Source: an uncultured Carboxylicivirga sp. (GTDB taxonomy: Bacteria > Bacteroidota > Bacteroidia > Bacteroidales > Marinilabiliaceae). From it: a DNA stretch of 64,000 bases. Within the stretch, counting starts at the first letter, position 1; every line of letters begins with the position of its first letter. Below, one piece after another: positions 60,280 to 64,000 of the stretch. The stretch lies in NCBI RefSeq assembly GCF_963668385.1, contig NZ_OY764327.1, forward strand, positions 186,001 through 250,000, written 5' to 3'. The notes under the pieces are model-generated. The model did no database searches. It had not been told where the DNA came from and was given only the letters and a program-made list of their open reading frames with translations. The position numbers and the translations under genes were made by a program.

Positions 60280-61917
60280 ATGAATAAACTTCTATTGCCA
60301 TTATTGGCCATTTTGATGCTAAGTGCATGTAATCAAAAAACAAAGAAAATGTACACTTCTTCCGACCCCGATTTGCAAAAAAAGGTAGATAGTTTTACTC
60401 CGTTTAAACTATCTACTGATCTATCTCAACTTACTGATAAAGAAAAACAAATGCTTCCTTTATTATTTGAAACGGCCCAGATAATGGATAATATATTTTG
60501 GAAGCAAGCCTGGGGTGATAAAGAGGAATTAATGAACCATACTAAGGATGAATCGCTGAAAAAGTTCTTAAACATTAACTATGGTCCGTGGGAACGCCTT
60601 AATGATAACCAATCGTTTGTTGAGGGAATTGGAGCAAAGCCTGCAGGAGCTGGGTTCTATCCTAAAGACATGACAAAAGAAGAGTTTGAGGCTCTTGAGG
60701 ATGATAAAAAAGACGATTTATATACGTTGATTCAAAGAGGTGATGACGGCAAATTAGCGGTTGTTCCTTATAGCGAAGCCTATAAAAAGGAATTAACCAA
60801 AGCATCGGAATTATTGAAGAAAGCAGCTACCCTGGCCGAAGACGAAGGATTAAAAACTTACCTTGAGTTACGAGCAGAAGCGCTATTAAGCAACGATTAT
60901 CAACCCAGCGATATGGCATGGATGGATATGAAAACCAACACCATTGATTTTGTGGTGGGTCCTATCGAAAATTATGAAGATGCCCTATTCGGATACAAAG
61001 CTGCTTTTGAGGCTTATATTCTGATTAAAGACAAAAAATGGTCTGATAAACTTGCCCGATTTGCCGCTTTATTGCCAGAATTGCAAAAATCGATACCTGT
61101 TGACGACGCTTACAAGCAAGAAGTACCTGGTAGCGACAGCGATTTAGGTGCATACGATGTATTATATTATGGTGGTGATTGTAATGCCGGGAGTAAAACC
61201 ATTGCCATTAATCTTCCTAACGATCCGGATGTTCAATTAGCCAAAGGAAGTCGTAAGATTCAGTTGAAAAACTCAATGCAAGCTAAGTTTGAAAAAATTT
61301 TAGTTCCTATCAGCAAGATATTGATTGATCCGGCTCAACAAAGTCATGTTAAATTTGATGCATTTTTTGAGAACACCATGTTTCACGAGGTAGCTCATGG
61401 CTTGGGTATTAAAGAAACCATAAATGGGAAAGGCGGAGTTCGCGAGGCTTTGAAAGAGACCTACTCATCGATAGAAGAAGCCAAAGCTGATATTCTGGGT
61501 TTGTTTATGGTTAGCAAATTGGTAGAAATGGGTGAACTTCCCGAAACTGATTTAATGGATAACTACGTAACGTTTATGGCAGGTATTTTCCGCTCAGTGC
61601 GATTTGGTGCAGCCAGTGCCCATGGGAAAGCCAATATGATGCGTTTTAACTATTTTCAGGAGCATGGCGCATTTACTTATAACGAAGCAACCGGATATTA
61701 CACAGTTGATTTTGATAAGATGACCGAAGCAATGAATAGTTTATCGGCAGAAATATTAACCATGCAAGGCGATGGCGATTACGAAAAAGTAAAACAAACA
61801 CTTAAAGAGATTGGGATTATTCGTCCGGCGCTTCAAAAAGATTTGAACAGAATTGAAGAAGCTGGTATACCTGTAGATATTGTGTTTGTACAAGGACCTG
61901 ATATTATTGGATTATAA
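60280..61917 (+). CDS. Peptidase M49 (dipeptidyl-peptidase III)-like zinc metallopeptidase lipoprotein
   Basis: The 545-aa precursor has a lipoprotein signal (MLSAC, Cys17). The zinc motif is HEVAH (H369-H373), with the third ligand Glu in SIEEAKAD (about 399). Dipeptidyl-peptidase III usually carries HExxGH; the five-residue HExxH form is also known in some bacterial M49 enzymes. The body has LNDNQSFVEGIGAKP and GPIENYEDALFGYKAAFEA, typical of the Bacteroidota M49 group. It probably removes dipeptides from oligopeptides at the envelope, complementing the S9 peptidase at 11405. Monocistronic, with a terminator. Confidence 0.82.
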   Translation: MNKLLLPLLAILMLSACNQKTKKMYTSSDPDLQKKVDSFTPFKLSTDLSQLTDKEKQMLPLLFETAQIMDNIFWKQAWGDKEELMNHTKDESLKKFLNINYGPWERLNDNQSFVEGIGAKPAGAGFYPKDMTKEEFEALEDDKKDDLYTLIQRGDDGKLAVVPYSEAYKKELTKASELLKKAATLAEDEGLKTYLELRAEALLSNDYQPSDMAWMDMKTNTIDFVVGPIENYEDALFGYKAAFEAYILIKDKKWSDKLARFAALLPELQKSIPVDDAYKQEVPGSDSDLGAYDVLYYGGDCNAGSKTIAINLPNDPDVQLAKGSRKIQLKNSMQAKFEKILVPISKILIDPAQQSHVKFDAFFENTMFHEVAHGLGIKETINGKGGVREALKETYSSIEEAKADILGLFMVSKLVEMGELPETDLMDNYVTFMAGIFRSVRFGAASAHGKANMMRFNYFQEHGAFTYNEATGYYTVDFDKMTEAMNSLSAEILTMQGDGDYEKVKQTLKEIGIIRPALQKDLNRIEEAGIPVDIVFVQGPDIIGL

Positions 61918-61938
61918 GAAAATATTCGAATATAGCAG

Positions 61939-61974
61939 ATGCCCGCTTTGTTTTTCAAGGTGGGTATTTTTTTT
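61939..61974 (+). terminator. Terminator after the M49 peptidase
   Basis: ATGCCCGCTTT (61939-61949) pairs with AAGGTGGGTAT (61957-61967), 11 bp including three G-U pairs, followed by seven T. Confidence 0.75.
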
Positions 61975-62738
61975 GCCTCTTACTTAGGTAAAACGATTGA
62001 CTTTTCTTAAGAAGAAAAATTAACCATTATAGGCTTTCATAAAACCTCGCTCCATATATTTACGGAACACTATCACTATCATACTTTTCGTCCAATATCT
62101 CATCCTTTTTCAAAAGAACAGATCCATCATTTACATTTATCCATTGTGCCATAGCTTATACTTTAAACGGTTTGTATAAGTATTTGAATGATCTCAACAA
62201 CCTAATAATCTCCAATCAAATTCAATTATACATTGAAATTAACTCTTATTTAAGTCAAGTTAATATCGATTTATATTGTAATTGATTTGAGTTTAATTTG
62301 AGTTTAATTTGAGTTTAGTTCGAGTTTAGTTCGAGTTTAATATGACTTTATATAAACTCTGATACGAATTTAACTCAATTCTAATGCGACATAGATACAG
62401 AAGGTTTGCCCAAAAAACAGAGAAGGTGCCACAACCATGGACACCTTCTTCGTCTACTGAAAAAGACTGAGTTAAAACCCAGGCATATTTTTAGTTTGTT
62501 AGTTTATATCCAGAAGTACAGAGTACCAATACAAATTACCACGTATTAAAACATTGAATTTCTACCAACTAACACATTCTAAATTTAAGACAGTAGTTCA
62601 CCTCATATGTACTCAAACCTCTTCAACTAAAATGCAATCATTTGTAATAACATCCGATCAAAAACTGAAGCAAAAAGCTTCAGTTCTAAATCAGATCGGT
62701 TCAATCAAGTGTTTGAATTATAACAAATCCTTAACCTA
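61975..62738. other. AT-rich intergenic stretch with 11-bp phased repeats and a hairpin
   Basis: About 760 bp without a convincing gene. At 62289-62343 an 11-bp unit (GAGTTTAATTT or GAGTTTAGTTC) occurs five times in register. AGAAGGTG (62421-62428) pairs with CACCTTCT (62442-62449) as a hairpin without a T run. A 61-codon frame at 62554-62739 has no supporting signal. Confidence 0.5.
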
Positions 62739-62816
62739 AGAGTCTGTAATAGAAAGTTCGATATCAAGGCTTTAAAACTAGCGTAACGCTGATAACTAAC
62801 TTTCAAGACGGACTCT
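62739..62816. repeat. 78-bp imperfect inverted-repeat element (MITE-like)
   Basis: The ends read AGAGTCTGTAATAGAAAGTT on the plus strand and AGAGTCCGTCTTGAAAGTT on the minus strand, a ~19-bp imperfect terminal inverted repeat enclosing about 40 bp. A small AGCGTAACGCT hairpin lies inside. It sits 2 bp from the stop codon of the gene at 62819. The ends resemble insertion-sequence termini, so a MITE or IS remnant is likely. No transposase is present. Confidence 0.55.
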
Positions 62817-62818
62817 AA

Positions 62819-64000
62819 TTACATTTGAGACATCATAGCTGCAATACCTCCACCGTTTTTCACATTGGTATATCCTCGCTGCTTTAATACTTGTTGTGCA
62901 TAGGCAGAACGAGCTCCTGAAGCACAATACACAATTATTTCTCTATCTGCGTTATCTCCTAAATCGCCTTTACCCGACATAATATCGTCCAAAGGAATAT
63001 TAACAGCATCGGGGAAAGCTCCCGACATAAATTCTCCCGGCGTACGCACATCCACTACCAAACGGGCCATTTCATCCTGACTAATATTTTGGTTCGTTTC
63101 TGTCTCTTCAACTTCCGACTTTTTATCTAAACTCTTCTTCTCAATTGGTAATAACTCAACCTGGAAGTTTTTATATCCAACTGCCATCGCATGACGTTGT
63201 AATGATGTATGACCTCCTGAAATATTATATACCTCTTCGAAACCTGCATTTTTTAAAGTACGCAAGGCCTGATGACCTTTTTTACCAATCTCATCATAAA
63301 CCAAAATAGGTACATCTTTAGGAATCGCCTGTAGGTTTTCCGACAACATTTCTAAAGGTAAGTGGTGAGCTCCCTTCAGGTTACTCTTCTGAAATGCAAA
63401 TACATCACGTACGTCCAATACCACCAAACGCTTACCTTCGATAAATTCATCTAACTCCGAGGCCAATAAACTTGGGCTAAATCCCGACATTTTATTTTCA
63501 GCAGCATAAGCTGCCATGTTCATTGCATCATTGGCTGTTCCAATCGGAGGCGAATAAGCAAAGTCCATATCGGCAATATCGCTTACCTTAATTTTGGCAG
63601 CAGCTGCAGTAGCCAACACATCCAAACGTTTGTCGGCTCCTTTATAACCTGCTGTTTGTCCACCTAACACAACGCCTGTCTTACGATCGTAAATAACCAT
63701 TACCGAAACCGTTTCAGCTCCCGGATAGTAAGAAGTATGGTGTTCTTTATGAACCACCACAGCATCGGCATCAATACCGGCTGCTTTAGCTTGTTTCAAC
63801 GACATACCTGTGATACCTGCAACGGCTTCAAACACTCGCACAACCGAAGTTCCGATAGCTCCTTTGTAAGCATGTTTTCCACCCAAGGCATTCTCGGCAG
63901 CAATACGTCCCTGGCGGTTAGCAGGTCCTGCCAATGGGATACGAACTTTTTTATTGCTCACACGATGTTCAATCTCCACCATATCTCCGGCGGCGTATAT
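62819..64000 (-). CDS. CoA-disulfide-reductase-like FAD oxidoreductase with two rhodanese domains (N-terminus off the right edge)
   Basis: The frame is open to base 64000 (it begins IYAAGDMVEIEHRV, the FAD-binding GD motif followed by the usual KHRV-type helix), so Met 63982 is internal and the NAD/FAD domains lie outside. Visible here are the dimerisation domain (GKHAYKGAIGTSVVRVF; AGIDADAVVVHKEHHTSYYPG), rhodanese 1 and rhodanese 2. Rhodanese 2 has VYCASGARSA with the active Cys. In rhodanese 1 the Cys position is Asp (VYDEIGKKGH), so it should be inactive. The family reduces CoA disulfide or polysulfide and handles sulfane sulfur. Confidence 0.87.
   Translation of the reverse strand: MYAAGDMVEIEHRVSNKKVRIPLAGPANRQGRIAAENALGGKHAYKGAIGTSVVRVFEAVAGITGMSLKQAKAAGIDADAVVVHKEHHTSYYPGAETVSVMVIYDRKTGVVLGGQTAGYKGADKRLDVLATAAAAKIKVSDIADMDFAYSPPIGTANDAMNMAAYAAENKMSGFSPSLLASELDEFIEGKRLVVLDVRDVFAFQKSNLKGAHHLPLEMLSENLQAIPKDVPILVYDEIGKKGHQALRTLKNAGFEEVYNISGGHTSLQRHAMAVGYKNFQVELLPIEKKSLDKKSEVEETETNQNISQDEMARLVVDVRTPGEFMSGAFPDAVNIPLDDIMSGKGDLGDNADREIIVYCASGARSAYAQQVLKQRGYTNVKNGGGIAAMMSQM

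Noticed and set aside
62554-62739. 61-codon ORF before the inverted-repeat element
   Set aside because: No domain, signal peptide or start context, and located in AT-rich spacer; more likely chance.

Overview
The window reads as a stretch of Bacteroidota chromosome. It is AT-rich, and several genes are preceded by TTG-N19/20-TAnnTTTG or TAnnTTTG boxes typical of this phylum. It is rich in outer-membrane proteins with N-terminal carboxypeptidase-like domains. It also carries GLPGLI-family secreted proteins, an ECF sigma factor next to a PorT-like membrane protein, and an ExbB-ExbD-ExbD-TonB operon. The gene set suggests a marine or anaerobic member of the Marinilabiliales/Prolixibacteraceae type, but that placement is inference. 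I found no rRNA, tRNA or CRISPR array.

Layout. 1-3.8 kb: a DUF4395 membrane protein cut by the left edge, a membrane-anchored metallophosphoesterase and a DEAD-box RNA helicase. 3.8-11.3 kb: an accessory island. It holds two degenerate copies of an IS1182-type transposase/group II intron chimera flanking a Fic protein, then an AAA ATPase, an uncharacterised helical protein, five copies of a 90-bp C5...G5 repeat about 153 bp apart, REP-like hairpins, and a 395-bp direct repeat. 11.4-15.2 kb: an S9 peptidase lipoprotein and a SpeA-type arginine decarboxylase. 15.2-22.3 kb (minus strand): a likely operon of TonB-dependent receptor, alpha/beta hydrolase and glycerophosphodiesterase, then a second TonB-dependent receptor. 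22.4-30.7 kb: two ClC chloride-transport paralogues separated by a Dus enzyme and a NUMOD4/HNH-like/HTH protein, then TM2-DUF2752 and glyA.

30.7-40.65 kb is a secretion-type module bounded by two nearly identical terminator hairpins. It contains five GLPGLI proteins, a 21-bp minisatellite, a small winged-helix regulator, a TonB-receptor-like barrel, and two copies of a cassette. Each cassette is: poly-G tract, nearly identical ~180-bp leader, ~60-aa secreted two-cysteine peptide, hairpin, two GLPGLI genes. 40.7-49.7 kb: a TauE/SafE permease, the TonB/ExbD/ExbD/ExbB operon, tamB and the divergent tsaD. 49.8-53.5 kb: a compact RiPP-like cluster (PqqD-like chaperone, Gly/Pro-rich 72-aa candidate precursor, HPr-kinase-like enzyme, S24/S26 peptidase, ABC exporter) with no recognisable cyclase or radical SAM enzyme. 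53.5-64 kb: PorT-like protein plus ECF sigma, smpB-yip1, miaA, a propeller protein, a class III cyclase-like/HD fusion that lacks one metal aspartate, an M49-type metallopeptidase lipoprotein, an AT-rich gap with 11-bp phased repeats and a 78-bp inverted-repeat element, and the C-terminal part of a CoA-disulfide-reductase-like protein with two rhodanese domains.

The two candidates for little-described biology are the GLPGLI/small-peptide cassettes (33.4-40.5 kb) and the PqqD/HprK/S26/ABC peptide cluster (49.8-53.5 kb). All functional assignments come from reading motifs; no database search was run.
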